From: Streptomyces phaeolivaceus
GTDB taxonomy: Bacteria > Actinomycetota > Actinomycetes > Streptomycetales > Streptomycetaceae
DNA length: 64,000 bases
Direction of reading: 5' to 3'
Assembly (NCBI RefSeq): GCF_009184865.1
Contig: NZ_CP045096.1
Span: 4,030,001-4,094,000 of the forward strand
The position numbers were made by a program, and so were the translations under genes. The notes under the pieces are model-generated. The model saw only the letters and a list, made by a program, of their open reading frames with translations. It was not told the DNA's origin and searched no databases. This document shows positions 43,907 through 51,745 of the stretch, piece by piece (the stretch's first letter is position 1; every line of letters starts with the position of its first letter).

Positions 43907-44419
43907 TTCATCAGACCATCCCGGCCGTACCTTGTGCCGCCGGAGGTAGAGCCTCAAGGCCTCGACACCGTCCTCCACGAAGTTCCATTGCTGTCTCGCC
44001 TCCAGGAACTCCTGAGGAGTGAGCCATTCGTGCCAGGCGATCTCCGACGGGTCGACAACGACCTCTCCCTCGATCACCACTTCATGGATCCCCATCCAAT
44101 AGGGACTGATAGCACCCCGGCACAGGTACTTGAAGACGAACTGCGGTGAGGCACTGACACCCAACTCCTCGGCGAGCTCCCGCGCAGCCGCCTCCTCGTA
44201 AGACTCGCCGACGTCCACGGCCCCGCCCACGAGCCAGTTGTACTGGCCGGGGAACCGGGACATGGTCTGCGGCCGTCGATGCACCAGGATCCTGCCGTCG
44301 GGGCGGCGACAGACGGTCGTCGCAACGCGGTGCAGCCACCCACTCCTGATGGCCTCACCACGCTCGACAACTCTCAGTACTCGATCCTGATCGTCGACCT
44401 GCTCCACCAGTTCACCCAT
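43901..44419 (-). CDS. Nudix hydrolase (cargo)
   Basis: This 172-residue hydrolase has a full Nudix box, G-x5-E-x7-REUxEExGU, seen as GAVDVGESYEEAAARELAEELGV. The surrounding fold resembles the YfcD/IDI-like branch (WLHRVATTVCRRPDGRILVHRR). It would hydrolyse a nucleoside diphosphate derivative; the substrate is unknown. The ATG at 44419 or the GTG at 44428 are possible starts, neither with a strong ribosome site. It is inside the element, convergent with the recombinase operon. Confidence 0.88.
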   Translation of the reverse strand: MGELVEQVDDQDRVLRVVERGEAIRSGWLHRVATTVCRRPDGRILVHRRPQTMSRFPGQYNWLVGGAVDVGESYEEAAARELAEELGVSASPQFVFKYLCRGAISPYWMGIHEVVIEGEVVVDPSEIAWHEWLTPQEFLEARQQWNFVEDGVEALRLYLRRHKVRPGWSDES

Positions 44420-44471
44420 GGCGCACACAGTTCCACACGGCTCTGACAGTGCCTACTGAGCAGCCTGCCGC

Positions 44472-45242
44472 TCAACCGCCACACTGCTTGAGCATCATGC
44501 TCTTGTCCGCCGCCGTCACGGAAAGCTCGTACTTCTCCGCGACCTGCGCGAAGCGAACCGCGTATGAGCATCGAATCGTCTTGCTGGGCGGCAGCCAGGA
44601 CGCCGGCCCCGAGTCCCGCTTGGCGGAGTTCGTGGAGCCCGACACCGGCAGAAGATTGAGCACGTCGTTGGCCAGGCGCTGCCGCTTCTGCTTGTCCCAG
44701 CGGGCCGCGCCCATCTGCCAGGCGTACGAGAGTGGCACCACGTGATCTATCTGCACCTCGGTGGCTTTCGCCTTCTTCCAGGCGATGTCCTTGCCGGTGT
44801 AAGGATCGTGCAGCGTCATCGACACGACCACGCAGTCCGAGCCGGTACGGAACTCGACTTCCCGGCCATTGAGTTTCAGCAAGTCGTTCCGGGTATCGCA
44901 GCCGTTCCGGGCCAGCGGCACACCGTCCGCCGTGTCCATCCAGGCGTAGCCGAACTCGTCGCGGGCGTACCCCGTCTTCGGTCCCCGCCCCTTGGTGGAC
45001 AGCTTGGAGATCAACTCACGTGCCGCCACCTTGTCTTCATCGGCTGAGATCGCTGCCAGCCCTGGCCTCGTACCGTCCGGATTGGCCAAAGGGCTGATTC
45101 CCCACCCGCTGGACGTGCCCTCGCCCGACGGGCCGCTCTCGGCGGGCAAGCCGCTTCCCGTACAGCCTGCCAAGGCCACCCCGAGAGTCAGTGCGACGCC
45201 GACAGCACGGCCACGAGAAGCCCGGAACGGTCGTTCCGTCAC
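44472..45242 (-). CDS. intact HNH endonuclease-family lipoprotein (cargo)
   Basis: This 256-residue secreted lipoprotein has a signal peptide with lipobox LAGC, and a DUF1524/GmrSD-type HNH domain: GPKTGYARDEFGYAW, QIDHVVPLSYAWQMGA, LANDVLNLLPVSGSTN and SWLPPSKTIRCSY. It is homologous along its length to the host gene that the element interrupts. The GTG at 45242 follows GGAGGGGG. It probably acts on nucleic acid outside the cell. Its own DNA carries gtcgttggccag (44664-44675), which also occurs at the insertion site (45364-45375). Confidence 0.9.
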   Translation of the reverse strand: MTERPFRASRGRAVGVALTLGVALAGCTGSGLPAESGPSGEGTSSGWGISPLANPDGTRPGLAAISADEDKVAARELISKLSTKGRGPKTGYARDEFGYAWMDTADGVPLARNGCDTRNDLLKLNGREVEFRTGSDCVVVSMTLHDPYTGKDIAWKKAKATEVQIDHVVPLSYAWQMGAARWDKQKRQRLANDVLNLLPVSGSTNSAKRDSGPASWLPPSKTIRCSYAVRFAQVAEKYELSVTAADKSMMLKQCGG

Positions 45243-45285
45243 GTCATACCCCCTCCGGCGGCCGTCCGGCGAGAGAGCGCCGCGC

Positions 45286-45361
45286 GTGAGACACCGCCCA
45301 AGAACTCGGCCGCCCCGCACCTGAGACACATCACCGTGAGACATCTACACCGCCAACATAA
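45286..45361. repeat. right end of the element: inverted repeat and TGAGACA arm sites
   Basis: Three copies of TGAGACA lie at 45287-45293, 45322-45328 and 45337-45343. The last is part of the right inverted repeat 45336-45361, which ends ACATAA next to core GGTCGTT. The same heptamer in inverted orientation (TGTCTCA) occurs twice at the left end. Confidence 0.75.
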
Positions 45362-45830
45362 GGTCGTTGGCCAGCGCTATCCGCTTGCTGTCGTCCCACT
45401 TCTGGGCGCCCTTCTGCCAGGCGTCCGAGAGGGCCACGATGTGGTCCACGTCGACCTTGCTGCGGCCCCGGACGTACGACACGTCCCCGCCCGTGTACGG
45501 GTCCGGGTCGAGCACGCCCGAGACCACCGTGCAGTCGCCGTCCTTGAACCTCACGTCGTCCAGGTCGCGTTTGAGTATGTCGTCGCGGGTGTCGCAGCTG
45601 TTGGAGTCCGTGTCGGCCCAGGGGCTGCCGAACTCGTCGCGGTCGTAACCGGTCTTGGGCGCCCTCCCCTTCACGGTCAGCGCCTCCGCCGCGGCCAGCG
45701 CGGCGCCGCCGCCCCCGCCGCGGGGGTTCTCCTGCGGTCCGGCCGAGCCTCCCGTGCTGTCCAGTTCACAACCGGTCGCGGTGACCAGCACCAGAGCGAC
45801 GACGGCGACCCCACCCCTCAGACGCGCCAC
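45345..45830 (-). pseudogene. N-terminal fragment of HNH endonuclease lipoprotein
   Basis: This 161-codon frame begins with GTG at 45830 (AAAGGGG upstream), a signal peptide and lipobox (Cys21). It continues to KTGYDRDEFGSPW, VDVDHIVALSDAWQKG and IALAND, and then runs into element DNA (LMLAV, stop). The third HNH residue and the WLPP block lie on the other fragment at 37578-37841, so the truncated product should be inactive. The host part ends at 45362. Confidence 0.93.
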
Positions 45831-46056
45831 GCGACACCCCTTTCGTTGTCCGTGCTCTCACGCGGTCCCGCGCGGGTTCCCCGTCATAGCTGCTCAACAC
45901 CGTAACCGCCGTCGGCCACCGGCGTACCGGCACCCGGCGGCCCTCGAAGGTCAACGGGTGCGCGCCGGGCGTATCCCGGGGGTGCGGGGGCAGTCAGGTG
46001 AGCGGCTGGACGGGGTCCCCCGACCGGAGCGAGCCCTCCGGCCCGTCAGAAGCCGT

Positions 46057-46971
46057 TCACACCTTGCCTATCCCCAGGGTCGTCTCCGACGGCAGGAGGC
46101 CCGAGCCGATGACGGCGACCCAGAACTCGCCCAGCAGATCGGCGAGTCGGGCGGTGTCGGTGGCGCCGAGGAACTGCCAGGGCGCGGCGGCCAGGCGGTC
46201 GGTGCGCTGCTCGACCTGTCGGCGCAGGCTCCGGCCGGCCTCCGTGGCCGTACCGTCCGGAAGGGTCAGACCGCGTGCCGTGAGGCGGGCGAGGGCGGCC
46301 GTCCATTCCTCCGGGCTCCAGCCCCGGCTGTCGAAACGCTCCACCGGGGCGGCGCCTGTCGCGGCGAAGGAGACGAGGGACTCGGTGGGGTCGAGGCCCG
46401 CGGTCAGCAGCGCGGCGAGATGGCCGTCGCCCCGGTGCTCCCGCAGGATCGTGGCCGCCCGCCAGAGCTGGAGGTGCGCGGGTCCGGGCCAGGGCAGCTC
46501 GGCGTTGGCCGCGGCGAGGGGGCGGCCCGCGGTGTTCGCGAACCCGGCGGCGCGGCGGGCCGGCGCGGCGGCCTCGGCGAGTTCGGCGCTGTGGACACGG
46601 TCGCCGAGTATCGCGCGGTAGACACGGTCGATCGCCCGGTCCCGGGCCTCCAGGACGGCGTCCGGTGTCGCCGTGTTCCAGGCCGGCTCGATGTGCTCCT
46701 CGACCCTGCGGGGACTGACGCCGTAGAAGGCGGAGGCCGTCCGCTCGGCCCCGACGGCGCCCAGGGGTGCCGCCCGGTACGGGAAGTAGCTCGGCCATCG
46801 CTCCACCACGGCGTACCCCAGCGACGCCGCCTCCTCGAAGGCCTCCGGCGCGTAGTAGAGCACGGCGTGCAGGGGCTCCAGCAGGTGCCACATACGGCGC
46901 ACCTCGCCCAGGTCCACGGTGTCGCGCTCGACTTCGCTTCCACTGCCGCACTCGGTCTCGGTCTCGGGCAT
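46057..46971 (-). CDS. SCO6745/SalK-family protein
   Basis: This 304-residue helical protein matches the SCO6745/SalK family by its start (VRRMWHLLEPLHAVLYYAPEA), the YRAAPLGAVG motif and the C-terminal winged-helix-like part. Members occur in Streptomyces next to regulators and antibiotic clusters; no activity is established. The ATG at 46971 follows CAGGGAGG. It is divergent from the TetR gene with duplicated operator-like repeats between them, so TetR probably controls it. Confidence 0.85.
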   Translation of the reverse strand: MPETETECGSGSEVERDTVDLGEVRRMWHLLEPLHAVLYYAPEAFEEAASLGYAVVERWPSYFPYRAAPLGAVGAERTASAFYGVSPRRVEEHIEPAWNTATPDAVLEARDRAIDRVYRAILGDRVHSAELAEAAAPARRAAGFANTAGRPLAAANAELPWPGPAHLQLWRAATILREHRGDGHLAALLTAGLDPTESLVSFAATGAAPVERFDSRGWSPEEWTAALARLTARGLTLPDGTATEAGRSLRRQVEQRTDRLAAAPWQFLGATDTARLADLLGEFWVAVIGSGLLPSETTLGIGKV

Positions 46972-47020
46972 GGCGCATCCTCCCTGCCGCTCTCTCCGGC
47001 CGCAGCGGCGACCGGGCCAG

Positions 47021-47076
47021 AACTTGACATTGACTAGATTGCCCGATCACCGTCGAACTTGTCAACGACTAGATTG
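47021..47076. promoter_or_regulatory. duplicated operator-like repeats in divergent promoter
   Basis: The 21-bp sequences at 47021-47041 and 47056-47076 share 18 positions: aacttg, ca and gactagattg are common. They are direct repeats 35 bp apart in a 128-bp A/T-richer gap between the SCO6745-family and TetR genes. TTGACA elements occur on both strands within them, so repressor sites probably overlap the promoters. Confidence 0.7.
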
Positions 47077-47099
47077 AAGGGCCGCAAGGGACCTACGCT

Positions 47100-47771
47100 G
47101 TGTCCATGCCTCGCGACACCACGGCCGATCACCAGCCGGACCAGGCCGCACAGGCCGCACAGCCCTCACCGGCCTCGCGGCCCGACCGCCCCTACCACCA
47201 CGGCGACCTCCGCCGCGCGATCCTGCGCGCCGCGCTCGACGCCATCGCCGCCGACGGGCCCTCCACGCTGAGCCTGCGGGATCTGGCCCGCCGCGCGGGG
47301 GTCTCCCATGCCGCGCCGGCCCATCACTTCAAGGACCGCACGGGCCTGCTGACCGCCATCGCGGCGGAGGGGCACGGGCTGCTGGCGGCCACGCTCGCGG
47401 AGGCCGGGGACCTGAAGGACGCGGGCGTGCGTTACGTCCGCTTCGCGCGCGAGCACCCCGCGCACTTCCAGGTGATGTTCCGGCCGGAGCTGCTGCGCGA
47501 GGACGACCTCGAACTGACCACCGCCCGCGCCCTGTCACGCGAGCAACTGCGCACCGCCGTCACCCACGCCCGCCCCGGGACCCTGGACGCCGTGGACGCC
47601 CGCGACACCGACCCCCGGCTGGCCGGTATCGCCGCCTGGTCCCTCTCCCACGGCTTCGCCACGCTGCTGCTCAGCGGCAACCTCGCCGGGGTCGTGGGCG
47701 ACCAGGACCCCGAGGAGGTGTTCCGCACGGCCACGGACCTGCTGTTCCCGACCGCGCCACCCGCCCCCTGA
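47100..47771 (+). CDS. TetR/AcrR-family transcriptional regulator
   Basis: This 223-residue repressor has the TetR N-terminal helix-turn-helix (about residues 32-80; RRAGVSHAAPAHHFKDRTGLL) and a C-terminal ligand domain of the TetR_C_33/WHG type (about residues 95-215). The GTG at 47100 is nine bases after AAGGG; an ATG two codons later is the alternative. It is divergent from the SCO6745-family gene, its likely target. Confidence 0.9.
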   Translation: MSMPRDTTADHQPDQAAQAAQPSPASRPDRPYHHGDLRRAILRAALDAIAADGPSTLSLRDLARRAGVSHAAPAHHFKDRTGLLTAIAAEGHGLLAATLAEAGDLKDAGVRYVRFAREHPAHFQVMFRPELLREDDLELTTARALSREQLRTAVTHARPGTLDAVDARDTDPRLAGIAAWSLSHGFATLLLSGNLAGVVGDQDPEEVFRTATDLLFPTAPPAP

Positions 47772-47837
47772 CCCGAGCCCCCACCAGAACCCCGGCCCCG
47801 ACCACGAACGCCGCCCCCACCACGGACGCGGCCCCGA

Positions 47838-50800
47838 CTACGACCCCAGAATGGAGGCGAGGAACTCCCCGGTCCACCCCAGCAGATCGCGCCCGACCAG
47901 CGGCTTCCCGCCGACCTTCGCCGTCTTCGGGCGGGGCACCAGCACCTGGTGGACGGCCGGTTTGATGACCGTCCCCGGGTAGAGCCGCTTGAGCCGCAGC
48001 TCCTGCGACTCGCGCAACTCCACCGGGGCGAAGCGGATGTTGGTGCCCTGGAGGACGATCTCGCCGACCCCGCAGGCACGGGCGAGCATCCGCAGCCCGG
48101 CCACCAGCAGCAGGTTCTCCACCGGCTCGGGCAACTTGCCGTACCGGTCGACGAGTTCCTCGCGTACGGCGGCGATGTCGGCCTCGGTGTTGACGGAGGC
48201 GATGGCCCGGTAGGCCTGCAACCGCAGCCGCTCGCCCGGCGCGTAGTCGTGCGGGACGTGCGCGTCGACCGGCAGCTCGATCTTCACTTCGAGCGGCGGC
48301 TCCTCCCATCCTCCCGCCGAAGGCTCCCCTGTCTCCAGCTGACGCCGATAGTCCGCGACCGCCTCGCCGACCATCCGGACGTACAGGTCGAAGCCGACGC
48401 CCGCGATGTGGCCGGACTGTTCGCCGCCGAGCAGGTTGCCCGCGCCCCGGATCTCCAGGTCCTTCATCGCCACATACATGCCCGCGCCCATCTCCGTGTG
48501 CTGGGCGATGGTGGCCAGCCGCTCGTGGGCGGTCTCCGTCAGCGGCTTCTCCGGCGGGTAGAGGAAGTACGCGTAACCCCGCTCCCGGCCCCGGCCCACG
48601 CGCCCCCGCAGCTGGTGCAGTTGCGAGAGGCCGAAGGTGTCGCCGCGCTCCACGATCAGCGTGTTCGCGTTGGAGATGTCGATGCCCGATTCCACGATCG
48701 TCGTGGAGACGAGGACGTCGAACTTCTTCTCCCAGAAGTCGACGACGACCTGTTCCAGGGCCTGTTCGGACATCTGGCCGTGGGCGGTCGCGATCCGTGC
48801 CTCGGGGACGATCTCACGCAGCCGGGCCGCCGCCCGGTCGATGGACTCGACCCGGTTGTGGATGTAGAAGACCTGGCCCTCGCGCAGGAGTTCACGGCGG
48901 ATGGCCGCGCCGATCTGCTTCTCCTCGTACGGGCCGACGAAGGTCAGGACCGGGTGCCGCTCCTCCGGCGGGGTGGTGATCGTGGACATCTCGCGGATGC
49001 CGGTCACCGCCATCTCCAGGGTGCGCGGGATCGGGGTCGCTGACATCGTCAGGACGTCCACGTTCGCGCGCAGCTTCTTCAGTTGCTCCTTGTGCTCGAC
49101 GCCGAACCGCTGCTCCTCGTCGACGATGACGAGCCCCAGGTCCTTGAACTTGGTCTCGGAGGAGAACAGCCGGTGGGTGCCGATGACGATGTCGACCGCG
49201 CCCTCACGCAGCCCCTCCAGCGTGCCCTTGGCCTCGGTGTCGGTCTGGAAGCGGGACAGGGCCCGGACGTTGACCGGGAACTGCGAGTACCGCTCGCTGA
49301 ACGTGCCGAAGTGCTGCTGCACCAGCAGGGTCGTCGGCACCAGCACGGCCACCTGCTTGCCGTCCTGGACGGCCTTGAAGGCGGCCCGGACCGCGATCTC
49401 CGTCTTGCCGTAGCCGACGTCGCCGCAGATCAGACGGTCCATCGGGACCGTCTTCTCCATGTCCTCCTTGACCTCGGCGATCGTCGTCAGCTGGTCGGGC
49501 GTCTCCGCGTACGGGAAGGCGTCCTCCAGCTCGCGCTGCCAGGGCGTGTCCGAACCGAACGCGTGACCGGGGGCCGCCATCCGGGCGGAGTACAGCCTGA
49601 TGAGGTCGGCGGCGATCTCCTTGACCGCCTTCTTCGCCCGCGCCTTGGTCTTGGTCCAGTCGGCGCCGCCCAGCCGGTGCAGGGTGGGGGCCTCGCCGCC
49701 GACGTACTTGGTGATCTGTTCGAGCTGGTCGGTCGGGATGTAGAGGCGGTCGCCGGGCTGGCCGCGCTTGGCGGGGGCGTACTCGACGACCAGGTACTCG
49801 CGGGTCGCGCCCTGCACGGTCCGCTGGACCATCTCGATGTAGCGGCCGACGCCGTGCTGCTCGTGGACGATGTAGTCGCCCGCCTCCAGGGTGAGCGGGT
49901 CGATGGTCTTGCGGCGGCGGGCCGGCATCCGGGCGCCGTCCTTGCCGGCCGCCTTCTGGCCGGTGAGGTCGGTCTCGGTGAGCACCGCGAGCTTGAGCGC
50001 CGGGTCGATGAAGCCGTAGTCGATCGAGCCGCAGGCCACATGCACGACCGAGGCGGAGATCTGCCCCAGCTCGGCCTCCAGGCGGGCCGCGATGCCCTCG
50101 CCGCCGAGCACCTCGACCGTGCGGGCGGCCGGGCCGTGGGCCTCGGTCACGAACACCGTGCGCCAGCCGTCGGCGAGCCAGCCCTTGGTGTCGGCGAGCG
50201 CCTTCGCGGTGTCGCCCCGGTAGGTCTCGGGGGCGTGCATGCCCAGCTTGAGAGTGTCCCCGGCCGCGTCTGCGGCGTAGCTCTCCGTCAGCTCCTCGTC
50301 GACCGCGAACGGCGACACCGACCACCACATCATGTCCAGCTCACGGGCCCGGTCGCGAACGTCCGCGATGCCCCGCAGGGAGGCCGCGCCGACGTCGATG
50401 GGCGCCTCGCCGCCCCCGGCCGTGGCCGCCCAGGACGCCTGGAGGAACTCCTGCGAGGTCGCCACCAGGTCCGCCGCGCGCGTCCGCACCCGCTCCGGGT
50501 CGCAGACGATCGCCATCGCGCCCTTCGGCAGGACGTCGATCAGCAGTTCCATGTCGTCGACGAGGACCGGCGCGAGGGACTCCATGCCCTCGACGGCGAT
50601 GCCCTCGGCGATCTTGTTGAGAAGCTCGCCCAGCTCCGGGTGGCGCTCGGCGAGGGCGCGCGCGCGGGCGCGTACGTCGTCCGTGAGGAGCAGTTCACGG
50701 CAGGGCGGCGCCCACAGCCCGTGCTCGGCGACCTCCAGCGATCTCTGGTCGGCGACCTTGAAGTACCGGATCTCCTCGACGTCGTCGCCCCAGAACTCCA

Positions 50801-51407
50801 CCCGGAGGGGGTGCTCCTCGGTCGGCGGGAAGACGTCCAGGATGCCGCCGCGTACGGCGAACTCGCCGCGCTTCTCGACCAGCTCCACCCGGGAGTACGC
50901 CGCTGCCGCCAGCGCCTCGACCGTACGGTTCAGGTCGGCCGTCCCGCCCGAGCGCAGGGCGACCGGTTCCAGGTCGCCCAGGCCCTTGACCTGGGGCTGG
51001 AGGACCGAGCGGACGGGGGCGACGACCACCGAGACCGGGCCGGTCTCCGGGTCGTCGGGGCGCGGGTGGGCCAGGCGGCGCAGGACGGCGAGGCGGCGGC
51101 CGACGGTGTCGCTGCGCGGGCTGAGCCGCTCGTGCGGGAGGGTCTCCCAGGCCGGGTACTCCACGACGCCGTCCGGGGGGAGCAGCGAGCGCAGGGCCGC
51201 GGCCAGGTCCTCGGCCTCGCGGCCCGTCGCCGTGACGGCGAGTACGGGGCGGCCGGCGTCCCGGGCGAGGGCGGCCACGGCGAAGGGGCGGGCCGCCGGG
51301 GGGCCCACCAGGTCGATGTGGGTGCGGTGGCCGTCGGATGCCGCCCTGATCGCTTCCGCGAGGGGGGCGTCCTGGACTACGGCGTCTAGCAGGCCGTGGA
51401 GGCTCAT
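47838..51407 (-). CDS. mfd: transcription-repair coupling factor
   Basis: This 1189-residue DNA translocase removes stalled RNA polymerase and recruits UvrA. In order it has a UvrB-like N-terminal module, a CarD-like RNA-polymerase interaction domain (about residues 500-560, DYIVHEQHGVGRYIEM), a superfamily 2 helicase core with Walker A (GDVGYGKTEIA), a DEEQ box (VIVDEEQRFG), SATPIPRT and the TRCF C-terminal domain. Length is usual. The ATG at 51407 starts at a conserved MSLHGLLD. Confidence 0.97.
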   Translation of the reverse strand: MSLHGLLDAVVQDAPLAEAIRAASDGHRTHIDLVGPPAARPFAVAALARDAGRPVLAVTATGREAEDLAAALRSLLPPDGVVEYPAWETLPHERLSPRSDTVGRRLAVLRRLAHPRPDDPETGPVSVVVAPVRSVLQPQVKGLGDLEPVALRSGGTADLNRTVEALAAAAYSRVELVEKRGEFAVRGGILDVFPPTEEHPLRVEFWGDDVEEIRYFKVADQRSLEVAEHGLWAPPCRELLLTDDVRARARALAERHPELGELLNKIAEGIAVEGMESLAPVLVDDMELLIDVLPKGAMAIVCDPERVRTRAADLVATSQEFLQASWAATAGGGEAPIDVGAASLRGIADVRDRARELDMMWWSVSPFAVDEELTESYAADAAGDTLKLGMHAPETYRGDTAKALADTKGWLADGWRTVFVTEAHGPAARTVEVLGGEGIAARLEAELGQISASVVHVACGSIDYGFIDPALKLAVLTETDLTGQKAAGKDGARMPARRRKTIDPLTLEAGDYIVHEQHGVGRYIEMVQRTVQGATREYLVVEYAPAKRGQPGDRLYIPTDQLEQITKYVGGEAPTLHRLGGADWTKTKARAKKAVKEIAADLIRLYSARMAAPGHAFGSDTPWQRELEDAFPYAETPDQLTTIAEVKEDMEKTVPMDRLICGDVGYGKTEIAVRAAFKAVQDGKQVAVLVPTTLLVQQHFGTFSERYSQFPVNVRALSRFQTDTEAKGTLEGLREGAVDIVIGTHRLFSSETKFKDLGLVIVDEEQRFGVEHKEQLKKLRANVDVLTMSATPIPRTLEMAVTGIREMSTITTPPEERHPVLTFVGPYEEKQIGAAIRRELLREGQVFYIHNRVESIDRAAARLREIVPEARIATAHGQMSEQALEQVVVDFWEKKFDVLVSTTIVESGIDISNANTLIVERGDTFGLSQLHQLRGRVGRGRERGYAYFLYPPEKPLTETAHERLATIAQHTEMGAGMYVAMKDLEIRGAGNLLGGEQSGHIAGVGFDLYVRMVGEAVADYRRQLETGEPSAGGWEEPPLEVKIELPVDAHVPHDYAPGERLRLQAYRAIASVNTEADIAAVREELVDRYGKLPEPVENLLLVAGLRMLARACGVGEIVLQGTNIRFAPVELRESQELRLKRLYPGTVIKPAVHQVLVPRPKTAKVGGKPLVGRDLLGWTGEFLASILGS

Positions 51408-51599
51408 TCGGGGCGTTTCCCGTCCGGGTGGGCACGATGGGGGTTACTGGGGCAACACGAACGCCCGGACTCGTGTGAACGGCCGGGGGTGTCCAGGGTA
51501 CGACGAGCGGTGTGGGGGTCGTGGGTGACTTTTTCTCGCCCCCGCCGCCCCTACCCGTCCCGTCCTCCAGGGGCCGCGCCCCTTCGACCCCCTTCGCGC

Positions 51600-51700
51600 T
51601 CCGCGCGGGGTGGGTGGGTATGCGCGTCCGGTGGGGGATCTCGCGCAGTTCCCCGCGCCCCTTGGAAGCAGGGGCCGCGCCCCTGCGATCCACCGGCCGC
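51600..51700. repeat. palindromic intergenic repeat, copy D
   Basis: This is a single arm with gtccggtgggggatctcgcgcagttccc-type sequence followed by a short hairpin (gcaggggccgcgcccctgc). It sits between the divergent genes mfd and the DUF2079 gene. The rest of 51408-51745 shows no gene. Confidence 0.75.
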
Positions 51701-51745
51701 CTACCCTCTTAGGGCACCCCCGCCCCTACCCGAACGTGAGCCCCC

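Larger units (their letters stand above)
37835..45368. mobile_element. recombinase-trio integrative element inserted in HNH gene
   Basis: The 7.5-kb insert is bounded by the 7-bp core GGTCGTT at both ends (37835-37841 and 45362-45368) and by imperfect 26/27-bp inverted repeats. It carries three overlapping tyrosine recombinases, a DUF6262-like protein, a Nudix hydrolase and an HNH lipoprotein. Three consecutive recombinases plus terminal inverted repeats recall RIT elements, and the large recombinases plus an HTH protein recall the Tn554 family (TnpA, TnpB, TnpC). It has a slightly lower G+C feel and one TTA codon. It lacks plasmid transfer and replication genes. Confidence 0.9.

Noticed and set aside
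49083..51389. 768-codon frame antisense to mfd
   Set aside because: mfd is complete with all motifs on the other strand; the antisense product has no recognisable domain.
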